Below are positions 37,080 to 47,770 of a DNA stretch of 60,000 bases, in pieces. A program made the translations under genes and the position numbers. Origin of the DNA: Hydractinia symbiolongicarpus (taxonomy: Eukaryota; Cnidaria; Hydrozoa; Anthoathecata; Hydractiniidae); the NCBI RefSeq assembly GCF_029227915.1, contig NC_079883.1, positions 5,210,001-5,270,000 on the forward strand. The letters are read 5' to 3'. Under the pieces are notes generated by a model. The model ran no database searches. It saw nothing but the letters and a program-made list of their open reading frames with translations, and had not been told where the DNA came from. Within the stretch, counting starts at the first letter, position 1; the number at the start of each line of letters is the position of its first letter.

Positions 37080-37155
37080 TTTAACTAGTAACTGGCTAGC
37101 TATTGCCAGCTCTAGGTAGAAGATAAATGTTCCATCTGGAAGGGCATTTTCTCCT
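37080..37155 (-). other. 5' leader of TOGARAM1 with upstream splice acceptor
   Basis: A good 3' splice site (ATTATTTTTAG on the minus strand) ends at 37156, so exon 1 as drawn probably has a non-coding or coding exon before it. The reading frame upstream of Met 37079 stays open through this leader, so the N-terminus could extend into an upstream exon not identified here. I chose 37079 because it is the first in-frame ATG and TOG1 follows about 25 residues later. Confidence 0.5.
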
Positions 37156-37159
37156 CTAA

Positions 37160-38340
37160 AAATAATAAATAATATTTTCTGTTAGAAAAGTATGTATATC
37201 CAAGTTGCTGTATTCTTCATACGCTTCAGTTTTGTTTTGTTTTACTTCTCTAGAATTGCTTGTTTATAGATAACGAATGGTAGCTAACTCCGGACACGAT
37301 GATGAACGATGTTACAACAAATCTTTAGCAAATTCTCAGCTTAGACCAGAAAATGTTTTGTACATTGTCCGTATTTAACAACGAGATAAACAGTTTAAAA
37401 AATAATAACCATAAAATCTGTTATCTTTACGGATTAACATTAAATTTGTCATTAAAAAACTACTATTTTTTCTTCTCTAAAAATTACGGACAGAAGCTTT
37501 TCCGCCATTTTATGGGAAATCTAATGTAAAGTGTTTTTTAAATTATCGCATTTATCTCCATTACATTATGCTAACATCAACATAAAAACAAACCAGCCTT
37601 ATTATCTAAAGAACACAAATAAATTAACTTAGTCGTGTTGCAATGTAATATTTTTAGTTAATTTTAGAATAACAACGGCATGGTAATTGCCAAGTCATAT
37701 AATAACATAACCTAAAGGTTTAGCAAAAAAAATATCATACTGGTAATTCGTCCTCTGATATCCCGTTTCTCGCTTTTATCTCCATTATATTTTGCTTTTT
37801 AGCAGCCATAGCAACACATTTCGATGGAAAACGCACACAAAAAACATGCCGAAAATTTAATCAGCCCCCTTTTTGTCCGCCAAAATTTTCAAGGGTATTA
37901 TATTTTCCTCAGAATTTCGTCTCTTAGGGCCAACGAGAGTGTTGTGTATATTTTAACATATTCTTTATTTAGCCGATAAGGATTTTGTGGTGTAGTCAAC
38001 CTCATCCTCGTCCCCAGGATGTCCTTAGTCCCGTTATTACGACCGCTAGAGAGATATATATTCGTTCTGGGTCAACCCAAACTGTTGCTTCAAAGTCCCT
38101 CTGTGGATACCTAAAAATATTTGTTGGCATCATCACAAAATCTCCGCTTTCAACATTTTCCGCCCTGCTCCGAAGCACCTTTTCGAACTATTGTTGAACA
38201 TCCTCGCTTCCAACCTCTCCGTAGCTACCTCCAACCTCTAAAAAAGGGGAGTTCCTGAGAATCTGACGGCATCGCACAATACAGATGCAGAAATAGAGTA
38301 GAGAAAGGGAAAGTCCTTACTCAAAAGCCTATCTAGGGCT
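37160..38340. other. TOGARAM1 upstream region, no gene seen
   Basis: AT-rich sequence, presumably containing the TOGARAM1 promoter and first intron. GTCAACCTCATCCTCGTCCC at 37995-38014 resembles the terminal sequence of the 'CAACCTCGT' MITE family and could be one end of a larger element. Short ORFs (for example 37985-38197) are not supported. Confidence 0.4.
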
Positions 38341-38348
38341 TGCGTTAT

Positions 38349-38945
38349 AAATGAGTGCTACAAATCATTTCAAGACGCAAGACATGTAAAACAAAGACAG
38401 TGCAGATGATCCTGATATGTTTGTTATATGTTCCAGATCAGTTCCAAACGCAAAACATACGCAACAAGGCTGTTGCGAAGGAGCCCCCCCCCTCGTCCCC
38501 AGGGCATCTTGTATCTCAAGAAACAACAGGTGCTGGGAACGAGGTCAGGAGGAGCCCAGTGTGCTTGATGATGTCTCAAATCATCATAAAACCTAAGACA
38601 TATGTAACAAGGCAGTCGAGGCTTAGACCCATGCATCCCTGTTCTCCCGGATCGGTTCAAGACACAAGACATGTGTAACAAGGATGATACGGCTGGACCG
38701 TTTTTGATCGAATATGTTCCAACATCAGTTCAAGTCTCAAGACATATGTAACAAGGTTGTTGAATATGATCCTTACTTTTTAAAGTACGTCCCAAATCAT
38801 CTCAAGACATGTGCAATATGGTTGTTAAAAGTTACCTTATTGTATTTAGTATCTTCCGGATCATCTGAAGACTCAAAACTTAAGTCGAGGTAAATATGAG
38901 TTTAAGACCCAAGACATGTGCAATGAGATTGTTGAATAATCTTCT
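38349..38945. repeat. degenerate tandem repeat, ~60-90 bp units
   Basis: Repeated blocks with the core (C)AAGACATGTGCAACAAGG, preceded by TTCCAGATCA(G/T)TTCAAGAC-like and followed by TTGTTGAATATGATCC-like sequence, recur near 38373, 38440, 38597, 38655, 38733, 38803 and 38911, and again at 39527-39585. The units are strongly diverged. No coding capacity. Confidence 0.65.
38491..38544. mobile_element. 'CCTCGTCCC' MITE, short copy
   Basis: CCTCGTCCCCAGGGCATCTT at the left and GTGCTGGGAACGAGG at the right form imperfect inverted ends (CCTCGT(T/C)CCCAG). The interior ATCTTGTATCT...CAACAGG is shared with the copy at 46107-46195. It is inserted in the degenerate tandem array. Confidence 0.55.
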
Positions 38946-38993
38946 TTTTTTTTGATTCTCTTTTTTTTCTTTTTTTTTTTTCTTTTTTTTTTG
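38940..38993. repeat. T-rich low-complexity tract
   Basis: About 50 bases of T runs broken by single C or G bases. On the minus strand it is an A tract. No retroposon body was recognised beside it. Confidence 0.8.
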
Positions 38994-39054
38994 CCGTTGA
39001 AGAATTTACAGTTTTCCGTAAAAATAAAATACAAATCTTAAGCTATTATATCGT

Positions 39055-39405
39055 ACTAGTCGTTGCCCGTGGAAAAATCCACGGGTTCGCCCGTTCATTA
39101 TATTTACCCGTCGCAACAAAGTGGATAAAAATATATCGCATTTGATATTCGTATTTCCGTAACATCATTTTCTAACTCAGCGGGGGGTCCGCGCAGAGAC
39201 AGACAGACGACGGCTATTATTATAGAGACTAGTCGTTGCCCGTGGAAAAATCCACAGGTTCGCCCGTCCATTATATTTACCCGTGGCAACAAAGTGGATA
39301 AAAATATATCGCATTTGACATTCGTGTTTCCGTAACATCATTTTCTAACTCAGCGGGGGGTACGCGCAGAGACAGACAGACGGAATACGGCTATTATAAT
39401 AGAGA
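39055..39405. repeat. 173-bp unit tandemly duplicated
   Basis: Two near-identical units start ACTAGTCGTTGCCCGTGG at 39055 and 39228. Each contains AAAAATCCAC(G/A)GGTTCGCCC, AAAGTGGATAAAAATATATC, TTTCCGTAACATCATTTTC, CAGCGGGGGGT and AGACAGACAGACG, ending CTATTAT(A/T)ATAGAGA. The few substitutions imply a recent duplication. A diverged single copy lies at 26561-26683, so the unit is a dispersed repeat. No ORF. Confidence 0.9.
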
Positions 39406-40072
39406 TAATCTAAAGATAGGATTGCATATGCTAAAAATGTTAGCTAAAGAGGTAAAATATGGCAGGAGCGGGAGAAGGCTATAAAAGCCTAATCACCAGT
39501 ATGTTCCAGATCACCAGTATGATCCAGTATGTTCCAGATCATCGCAAGGTCCAGACATGTGCAACAAGGTGGTTGAATATGATCCCGATGCACTCCCTGG
39601 TGTTCCAGACTGGTTTGTTACGTTAGAAGTATTGAAAAAAATGTAATTACAAGTGGTATAAGGCCTATCACCATCGGAACGCACAAAATCCTGGAATCAA
39701 GATTGAACTGCTAACGGCAGCGTGGCATCCCAACAGTGTTATAGGTTGGTGCTTTTCAGAGGATGGGAAGAAAAATTTTAAAAAATTGGGGAGCTGATTA
39801 AACATTGCTTGGGTTGCTGACCTATAGAATAAAGCGATGCAACAGTCGTGCGATGATTGTTAACAATACTTGATGAGTATGATAGATGCAAGTGTGGTCA
39901 AAAACCGTGGTGGATGAATAAAATGCTTTGCTGGTGGTGCTATCAGGAATACATCACGTATAACAGAAGCAGTTGCGAATGCCATGAGGTAGGTCTATCC
40001 ATTATCCGATGCTAGTTACACCTTGAAAATCACCAAATAAAAGAAGGATGTTGAAATTTGGAGACAAGACCG

Positions 40073-40927
40073 TCAAGTCGAAAGACTTTTACAGTGGCGT
40101 AACGTACAATATCCAGTATGTGCGATGTTATTGACAATACGTTGCGCTCTCATGATTAAGCTGAGCTCATAGTTGCTGACAATACCGTTCTCTATAGCCT
40201 TAGAGATGACATCTATGATGGAGTTTAGTTTGGACTCAGCAAGTAGTCTTATACACTCAGGCTTCTGTGTTCTTAACAATAAGCATTCCTCAGACCTGCT
40301 TCGTTGATTCTAATCGCTGGCGTCATACCTTTCATAGTAATACACAGTGGCGCGCCAAGGCCTCTTGCTAACGCACCAATCCCACAACCGGTAGCTATGA
40401 TGTAATCCGTGATCACAATACCAAATCCATGTATCATGCATCTTAAACCTTTTTGCAAATGCATCACGTACTTCGGCAAGGAAAATGAGGAGTATTCGAC
40501 CTTCGCAGTTTGTATACCTGGCTTTCATCCTGCATACTATCGTCTCAAAAGCACTGGGCGGCAATGTCGGATATAATTTCATACTGTCCATCTTTATTCT
40601 ACAAGTACCTGCACGGTAAGTGCCATAAAGCTACATTCTGATAGAACTCTTCGGTCAGCATAAACTCGAGCATGTCTGTTGACCCGTTAGAAGTCGTATC
40701 GTGTGCAACGCGTTCATGAACGTGATCCAGGTAACATTTTGGTCAGGCTTCATATTTCTGATAATGTAACCTGTGGTAAGAAACACGTTTAACAATGTAG
40801 ATCGAATACTAATCGACTTCAGGGCAATGCTTGTAAACTGACCTAGGCAATCGTTAAAGATTGTTGGTTTAACGATATCTGTGATGTAGAGTTTCTTCAT
40901 CTTTTCTCTACAAGAAAAGATAAACAT
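40073..40927 (-). pseudogene. unidentified ORF fragments of the polymerase element
   Basis: Three or more overlapping minus-strand frames (40655-40927, 40310-40591, 40273-40479, 40073-40279) look like one or two broken genes shifted between frames. No domain was recognised. They share the GC-richer composition of the neighbouring polymerase fragment, which is the main reason to group them with it. Confidence 0.35.
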
Positions 40928-41106
40928 TTACTCGTATAATGTAAGGTTTAAGTACAAGTCTAACCTGAGAGAGTGGCCCCTTGGCATTCCTAACGTTGAA
41001 CATCAATATCTGTACATATCGACGGGCAGCAACACGCACATACCTGTGGTAATCTCCGAGTTTACTTAGTATCCCATCAATATTCTAACGACTTACCTTA
41101 ACGATT

Positions 41107-41379
41107 TTGTACGAGTTGAATGAGCGGCAAGCGTTGGAGTACTGGAACATTCAGGTCAATTTCGTAACGCATTGTGCAACGACAGCACTGGGAATATCTG
41201 TGAAACATATGACAGGATCACTACCGCTCATCAACAGCATTTTTCGCTTCCATGTCTACTACCATATGCGACATATACTCGGAAGGATAAAAGTGCCCAT
41301 TTTTAACCGGTACAACAATCCGATATCCGGATTTACGCAAGTGTGTCGCGAGTATGGTGCAGATCCTAACGGTATGTAA
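41107..41379 (+). pseudogene. element-encoded ORF fragment, unknown function
   Basis: A 90-residue frame starting MYELNERQALEYWNIQ with a His/Tyr/Arg-rich middle (FRFHVYYHMRHILGR). I believe similar sequences accompany this polymerase in other cnidarian genomes, but that is recollection, not a search. Its upstream and downstream parts are broken by stops. It converges on the polymerase pseudogene. Confidence 0.4.
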
Positions 41380-41917
41380 AAGTTCAAAGCAAAAGTGCGT
41401 CACTTACCAAGGGTGAATGATGGCCACAAGTTAAGGGTGACTACCCAAAGATCATCATGCCTACAAGTCAGGGTCTCACCTTGGAAGGTTTGACAAAGCT
41501 TAGTGAGTTCATTAGAGTGAATGCGGTGTTTCAACTTGGCTCACAAGCACAGGCAAAAGCCTGCTCAATAGGTTCTGGTGCAGACAAGTATACAGTATAC
41601 AGAGAAGAAGATATCGGGAAGATATAACATACATAAACTATCTAAAGAGTGGTGCAGTACGCTCGAATTCCGGTAAATTTTGTCGTGATGCCAAGCGTGT
41701 ACATGTTACCTTCGGATATGAACATGCACATGGTTAAAATTCAGGGAAATAACAGCAACAACTTGGATGCAAGGACTTACCTTTCACGGTGAATTCTGGC
41801 ATCCAATTCGATTTGAATAATAGACCTCCAGAACGACTTGAATATTCGTTTATCAGGAGTCAGTTTTTCACACCTTTGTCATACTCTCCAACCAGCCCAG
41901 CCAGCACGTACGACAAC

Positions 41918-44250
41918 TCAAAGCTCTTCCCCAGAAATTGTGAAATACGTACTATCTGTATCCATAAAGATACACACAAACTTCAGACGATCTACACACG
42001 TCTCTATTATTAATTCATGGTGGAACTCGAGCATACGTAGCTTGGCGAGCTGGTACACTGCAATGCCACATTGGTAGGCTCGATTATTACTCACCTTGTA
42101 TTTACCCACTCTGATCTCATGCGCATCGCCTATCCCCTTAAGGTCCTGGAAAAATGGAGATCGCACGGCTTGACCTACCTTTTTTCGTCGCAGATAAATG
42201 TTGTATTGGAATGCCTTTCCAGTCTTGATCTTACCGTAGAACGAGTTTCCCCTAAGCTTTGCTGAACCTCCAGTTATTCGCTTGTCAGGGTTTGCATCTG
42301 CCTGTCTTCGAGCGTCAGCAATCTCCTGAGGAAACCATGCAAAAGATCGACCCCGGTTGTACTTGATGCATTGGTGAAAAGCTATCACTCTTAACCACTG
42401 CAGGTACCACTTTAGGACTGGCGTGTACAGAAGGATCTTTTCTGCTTTTATCAACCCAAGGAGCTTACGCGTACCAGGCTTGCGCCCTGTCCTTTTAGGT
42501 ACTTTTGCATATGCTTAGGGATTTAGCCACGAACAGCGGAGATATTTCGCTGAATTTTTCATCCAGCTCAGGAGGTACCTTAATGTCTATCTGTGCGAAC
42601 CCGAACAAGGATCCGTTTAGCATGCCTTTGGATAGTAGCTCTAGGCTATCGCTTGCTGTTAGCGTAGGAACCTTGATCAATTTTTCTTTACCACAAGGGA
42701 AGTCGTTCTCCAATGTGCAGCTTAATTAGACTCTTGTTCATCACATACTTCCTCGATACGCCAGCAATACTCACGGCGTTTTTCAAAATGTCTATATCAT
42801 CCTTGTAATACTGGTGTCTAGCCTTGTCAGCCGCTTCAATGAACAGCTCTACGTCGGCTAGGTTGTACTTACGCATCCATTCCATCATGGTGACACAGCC
42901 TCGCTTGTAATTCTCCGCGCAAAAGGTTTCATACTCTTCAGGGGCCAGCGTATTTTTGCTATACCTGCTTTGCCTGCTATAGAAGTTCTCGTGTGCAACG
43001 TGTGTAACAGGCCGACGTGAGTCAGATTGTTGTAACCCGTTAGCAACTCGTATGGAAATACGATCTTTTTCAGCTAACACTCTAATGACTTGCACCGTCT
43101 ATCATGAACTTCGATGTCGTTAGCAACATATAGCCGTTGTCCTTCTTCGCTACTGTGATTCTTTCACTGTGGTATTTTAAAATCTGATCGACAAAGTATC
43201 CTTCTTTCATGTGGATATCGTACTGATCACCACCACCGGGTTCACCCACTTGTTGCAGCTTACCCGAGTCTTGAACGGGCATATTGAAGCCTTTTGGTCT
43301 TGCATACATCTGTCTTGAAGTTCTGCTCTCAAACCGTGACGAGGTTATACACTACCTTTCGTATGGCTATCTACTTCTTCTTAGTCTGCTCGTAGCGGTA
43401 CGTATTGCATGTCACAGTACTTGTATCCTTCTTGCAAGCGTGTTACTCGTAGACGGTCTTCGTGGTAGACTCATACCCGTCTATTTTAAGCTCATCCTTT
43501 CCTTTTTGTATGACACGTTTTCCATTATGCCTACACAGTGGGTGGTGGATGTGTCGTTCTGTCTCCATCGACATGTACTCTAACCATTGCGATAAATTTC
43601 TCGCCGTAAAAGATATTCTCTGACTTGCTCACCATAAGCTTACTCTTTCTTGCCTTTAAAGATGATCGTAGTCTTGTGGCCATTGCATTCATGCTGCTTG
43701 AGATGACATGCTTGTATAAAGACTTGCCCAGAGTCAGCGCATTTCCACTGTCACAGCATCCAAAAATCCTTAATGTAAAAGCAGTGACCCTCCAGCATAC
43801 CTAGGTTGATGTCATTCAAATCCTGATACCCCACGGTGCATTTTTGCTGTTTTTCTTTGGTTCGTAGACTCTGATGTTAAAGGTTTGAAATCTTTTAATA
43901 TCTATCAGCTTTGTAGAGTGCATGTCCTTACGTTTTAGCTTCGGGTTTTCGTAGTACTTCCGCGCTTTGAGGGCTTCCAATTTGATATGCTTTTCGCCCT
44001 GGTCTCCGTCTCCACAGTAGTGAGCGGCAAGACATCGTCGCACACATTAACCGTCAGTTGTTTTTCCAGTATGGAGATACCACACTGCCACCTTTGTGAA
44101 TGTTGCAGCTGCAGACAACCTCAAACATCTGTATACTTTCGTCGAATATCTGCGCATGCGTCAATTTATGATGATATCAGCAGGTCACGTGACTCATTTG
44201 CGCAACAGATGTTTAAGGAAATTTCCGTTTTTAGGAGGGGACCCGTGGAG
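41918..44250 (-). pseudogene. family-B (protein-primed type) DNA polymerase, broken
   Basis: The coding trace runs right to left through several frames. 44043-43816 contains EKHIKLEALKARKYYENP. The next part has a zinc-finger-like C-x-H-x-C stretch and an in-frame stop. 43309-43082, then 43095-42688 (ADVELFIEAADKARHQYYKDD), then 42713-42495, then 42454-41918 follow. The last holds the catalytic palm blocks KLRGNSFYGK and FMDTDSTYF, plus the conserved GIAVYQLAKLRMLEF. Frameshifts and stops separate these blocks, so no functional enzyme is encoded. The motif set fits DNA_pol_B_2 (organellar/viral/transposon) polymerases. The antisense plus-strand ORFs here are shadows. Confidence 0.8.
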
Positions 44251-44541
44251 GGTGTCGGAGGCATCGAATGGAACATGAAAAACGCAATCATACCTGCAAT
44301 CATAACTATATCTACCAGGTCCAACCTGGTCTCCAGGACTCTTCCACGCCTACGATATTATATAAAATTCCTGAGGACGAGGTTAACTGATTCCGACTGC
44401 AAGAGAACCCCTGACTTTAAAAGTGGAAATATTAGTCACTTATTTTTTAGGCATTTTGGTTATTAATACACAAAATCAGTAAAATTCTTATTCGACAAAA
44501 ACTAACAGGTAACACGGCCTTTTAATAATCAGACACCAAAC

Positions 44542-45479
44542 CAACCTCGTTCCCAGCGCCTGTTGTCTCTTTCTTAATTTGAATGTGTTCGATTTTCTTA
44601 AATTTCTTCATAGCCTGTTAAAAAAAGCCTGGCAAGAATCAGTTTAGGAAAATCTTCCTATCTTTTTCTCTTCCTCAAAATGCCTGTGTAATTTTTTCAT
44701 GCCTTGTGTAAAATTATCTTTTATCGGATTGGTCTGAAAGTACTCCATAACAAGTTTCAAGTTAATAACTTTATTTTTTACTAAAGTTATCGCACTTTGA
44801 ATTTTCTTGAATTAGGTGGGGTAAATGTGCAGCCAATGATAAAATGGCTCTGACGGTTAACCAACTGGTTTTCTACATTTTTTATGGTAAACAAAACATA
44901 AGTAAAACATATAAAGGAATAAAACATGTCCACTGAACCACAACCTGATATAATTTAAAACGTATGATATATATATTTTGTAAAAAAACAAACATTTTCG
45001 ACATTTTGGGACGGCAATATGTCTCTCAGCTAGTAATTTTACGTAATGTTATTTCCTACATAAAGCTGCAAATTAAACCTGGCCACTTGGAAACAAGTTG
45101 ATTTTCTTTCTTTTGTTCTTATATCTTGATAGTTTGCTAGGTTTACTAGTTATTGAACTTTGCCAGCTATTGCAATATTTCGATGTAAGCAGTATCACTT
45201 TATGACGTTTTTTACTTTCATTGCTTAGTAATGCTTTTTATTAAATATTTTACTATGAAAAAACATTCTACAGCTCTTTCGCCATTTTCTAAAATACATA
45301 AAATCAGCTTTCTCCTGTTCGTCTGACTCGCCGCCTTGTCAAAATGTTTTGTATGACGCAATAATTATACGACACATCTGCGCCAATGAGGTTCCATATC
45401 GGACCAGCCTTCTCCAGGACCATGTTCGTATCGCCTTTCGATGTTAGAAAAGATGCAAGATGCCCTGGGAACGAGGTTG
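44542..45479. mobile_element. possible longer 'CAACCTCGT' element
   Basis: CAACCTCGTTCCCAGCGCCT at 44542 and the inverted end CCTGGGAACGAGGTTG ending at 45479 are the termini of the same family as 46107-46195, here about 940 bp apart. The interior has no ORF. They could equally be two unrelated solo ends. Confidence 0.4.
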
Positions 45480-45528
45480 ACAGCAAACTAAAACCAGGAT
45501 TTGACACCTCGGAAAAAAATTAAAGCTC

Positions 45529-45562
45529 TAACAACAACAACAACAACAAAACAAAAAAACAA
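45529..45562. repeat. (CAA)n microsatellite
   Basis: About ten CAA/ACA units with some AAAAC interruptions follow directly after the possible MITE end. Confidence 0.85.
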
Positions 45563-46106
45563 CAAACATTAACACCGATAAGTGGGTGTTTTATTTTATC
45601 TTGACTAAATAGCGCCCAATACTGTTTCTTCCACCTCTAAATGATCTAGTACTTGTAAACTGCAAGCTATCTAACTGGTCCTGGAGACATTTTAAGAGAT
45701 CGTCATTATTTAGCTAGCTGTCTTATATAGAAATTAAATAGTAAAAGTAAAAAAATCGAGATAATAAAAGTTCGAGTTAACCAGTCTTCAAGTTACTTTA
45801 GAAAATGATAGGTTACTGTTGTTTTAATCATGAAAGGAAAGCCGGTGTGGCCTGTTTTGATTGTTGGTGTTATCCGCGGTTTGAGTAAACCCGATATTTT
45901 TTAATAGAGTAAAAACAAAATTTCAAGGGACCCAAGAAAACAATTCAAGATAATAAAAGTTCGAGTTAACCTTTGAGTTACCGGGAGTTGACTGTAGAAA
46001 TAATACCTCACTGTTTTTTCATATGAGGTGTGTGGCCACGGTTTATCAACCTGGCGTTCAAAGTTGAATCACTCCTCTAGTACATAAACAGCTTTATTCT
46101 ACTATG

Positions 46107-46195
46107 CAACCTCGTCCCAAGGACATCTTGTATCTTTTCTCATCGGACGGCGATGAGATAAAAAAAGAGACAACAGGCGCTGGGAACGAGGTTGG
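46107..46195. mobile_element. 89-bp 'CAACCTCGT' MITE
   Basis: Left end CAACCTCGTCCCAAGGACAT and right end GCGCTGGGAACGAGGTTG are imperfect inverted repeats (CAACCTCGTnCCCA). The interior ATCTTGTATCTTTTCTCATC and GACAACAGGCGC is shared with 38491-38544. The copy is complete, without coding capacity. Confidence 0.65.
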
Positions 46196-47084
46196 CTACT
46201 ATGCCCATTCAGAGCACACCGATGCCCATAATGTACAACGGGTGAAAATTGGAGTACTGAAATATATTCAATGTTTGAATCACTGTATGCGCGGGCTAAC
46301 GACTAAGTAATATGCTGACTCAGTGTCTTTGTAATAGGAAAAGCAATTGCGTTGTTTCTTAGATTTGTAATAAAAAGAATTTTTGTAAATTTTGTTTGAT
46401 CTTTGGTATTTAGTTTTTTAATATTTTAGTGCCCATGGTTGGATTTCCACCGGTCAATGTCTAGTAGATATTAAAAATTAAAGTTCTCACGCACATTGAT
46501 TTACATACGTTACTCCTACGTGGACTAAATCGTCGATGAGAAACGTGCAAATCAAGAAATTCAGAAAGACAACATCCATTTTTAAGTTTCTATAGAACGA
46601 TTAATATGATTTACATGTCACCACGTACATGGCAATAAAAAACTATTATTAGATGAATCTTCCCTGTTGGTTTTTAAAGTCCAGGTGTAATTTATTCAAA
46701 CACATTACAATTATGAATTATTTAAAGGGTTTAACAACAAATTGAACACGAATTTTATGCTTATTTGTTCTTGATAAGAAAACATATTTTTGTATTCCTC
46801 CTCTCCTAGTGAGTAGCATAAGAAATCTCTACACTTCTTGACGTGAAAAGTTTTTATAGAAGAAAGCCAGAAGAACGATATGAATAAATAGTTTCTACGA
46901 ATATTCTCTGTAAAAAAAACTCGCACACGTCTCTCCCGATGACACCCGCTTATACCAAAGCTCAAAATAAAGATAATCGCACGAATTAAAGACACTCACG
47001 ACAAGAAAGTCACACATGTGAAAAAAATAATATAAATTGAAGAAAAATGAAAGCGGCAAAGTAAACGGACCAAAACGGGTTAAA

Positions 47085-47408
47085 ATGGGATGTGTATGTC
47101 ATAGATACCGTATACAACCGGATGATATTATCGTAAAACCGCCGGTACACTTTTACTCTGAGAATGCAGTGAGAACAAAAGTAACGTTAATAACAAGAGA
47201 ACACTTACGTATATTGAACGACTTGCGAGAATTACCGTGCGATTCCTATCAAGAATATACACCGAATGAGCAGAAATTAAAAGAAATTAGATATTCCAAA
47301 TTTGCTGATTTGCTGGAAAATCCACACTTAGATTTTAAACCATTTGAACAAACAATGGGTATTTTAGCTGGAGAAACAAAACACCGCCGCGTAAGTGCAG
47401 CGATTTAG
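47085..47408 (+). CDS. 107-aa hypothetical protein, putative N-myristoylated/palmitoylated
   Basis: Uninterrupted ORF, first in-frame ATG at 47085, stop at 47406-47408. The N-terminus MGCVCHRYR has Gly2 for N-myristoylation, Cys3 and Cys5 for palmitoylation, and basic residues after them, like Src-family kinases and other membrane-anchored proteins. The rest is a compact, charged, soluble-looking domain (KVTLITREHLRILNDLREL, then IRYSKFADLLENPHLDF) ending KHRRVSAAI. I do not recognise the family. No introns are needed, and the balanced composition differs from chance AT-rich frames nearby. It lies tail to tail with the coiled-coil gene, whose stop is 360 bp away. It might also be the last exon of a longer gene or a single-exon retrocopy. 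Confidence 0.6.
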   Translation: MGCVCHRYRIQPDDIIVKPPVHFYSENAVRTKVTLITREHLRILNDLRELPCDSYQEYTPNEQKLKEIRYSKFADLLENPHLDFKPFEQTMGILAGETKHRRVSAAI

Positions 47409-47770
47409 CCAAAAAATACGCGAAAAAAGGCTAAAGAGTAGGACGTGACTAAATACCACACGGCACGAAGAAAAGTGGACGAGAAAAGACAAGTATTTAT
47501 GTATAAAATATAATTTCGTTACATATCAACATAATGGATTAAAAAACCAAGTATAAAACAAACAATGGACGACCTTGCTGGTAGCTGTCCTTTTTGTTTC
47601 ATTAAAACAGTATTGTAAAGTAGAACTGGCTCTTCACGACCAATTAAAACTCTACGAGTGGGTACACGCAAAACAATTTACATAAAAACGCAACTTTTCA
47701 ATACTGAACTTTACACTCGCCTTCTCCCCCACGCTGGCTTGCTCTACAGCAGGCGAGTGAATATCTAGCG

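Larger units (their letters stand above)
40060..44250. mobile_element. decayed DNA element with a family-B DNA polymerase
   Basis: About 4.2 kb, visibly more GC-rich than its surroundings, with fragments of several genes in both orientations, none intact. The core is a polymerase pseudogene on the minus strand (about 41918-44250). A plus-strand ORF fragment (41107-41379) converges on it and unidentified minus-strand fragments lie at 40073-40927. Self-synthesising DNA transposons of the Maverick/Polinton group and related virus-like elements carry this type of polymerase. No integrase, packaging ATPase or capsid gene was recognised, so the class is not settled. Possible inverted ends are discussed in the findings. 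Confidence 0.6.
44387..47084. other. gene-free repeat region
   Basis: Contains two or three MITE-type repeats (44542-45479 and 46107-46195) and a (CAA)n microsatellite. No supported exon. The minus ORF at 46711-46995 and plus ORF at 46104-46310 have no recognisable features; the latter largely overlaps the MITE. Confidence 0.5.

Noticed and set aside
43987-44466. 159-codon plus-strand ORF with Cys-rich middle
   Set aside because: It is antisense to the polymerase pseudogene over part of its length and has no recognisable family features.
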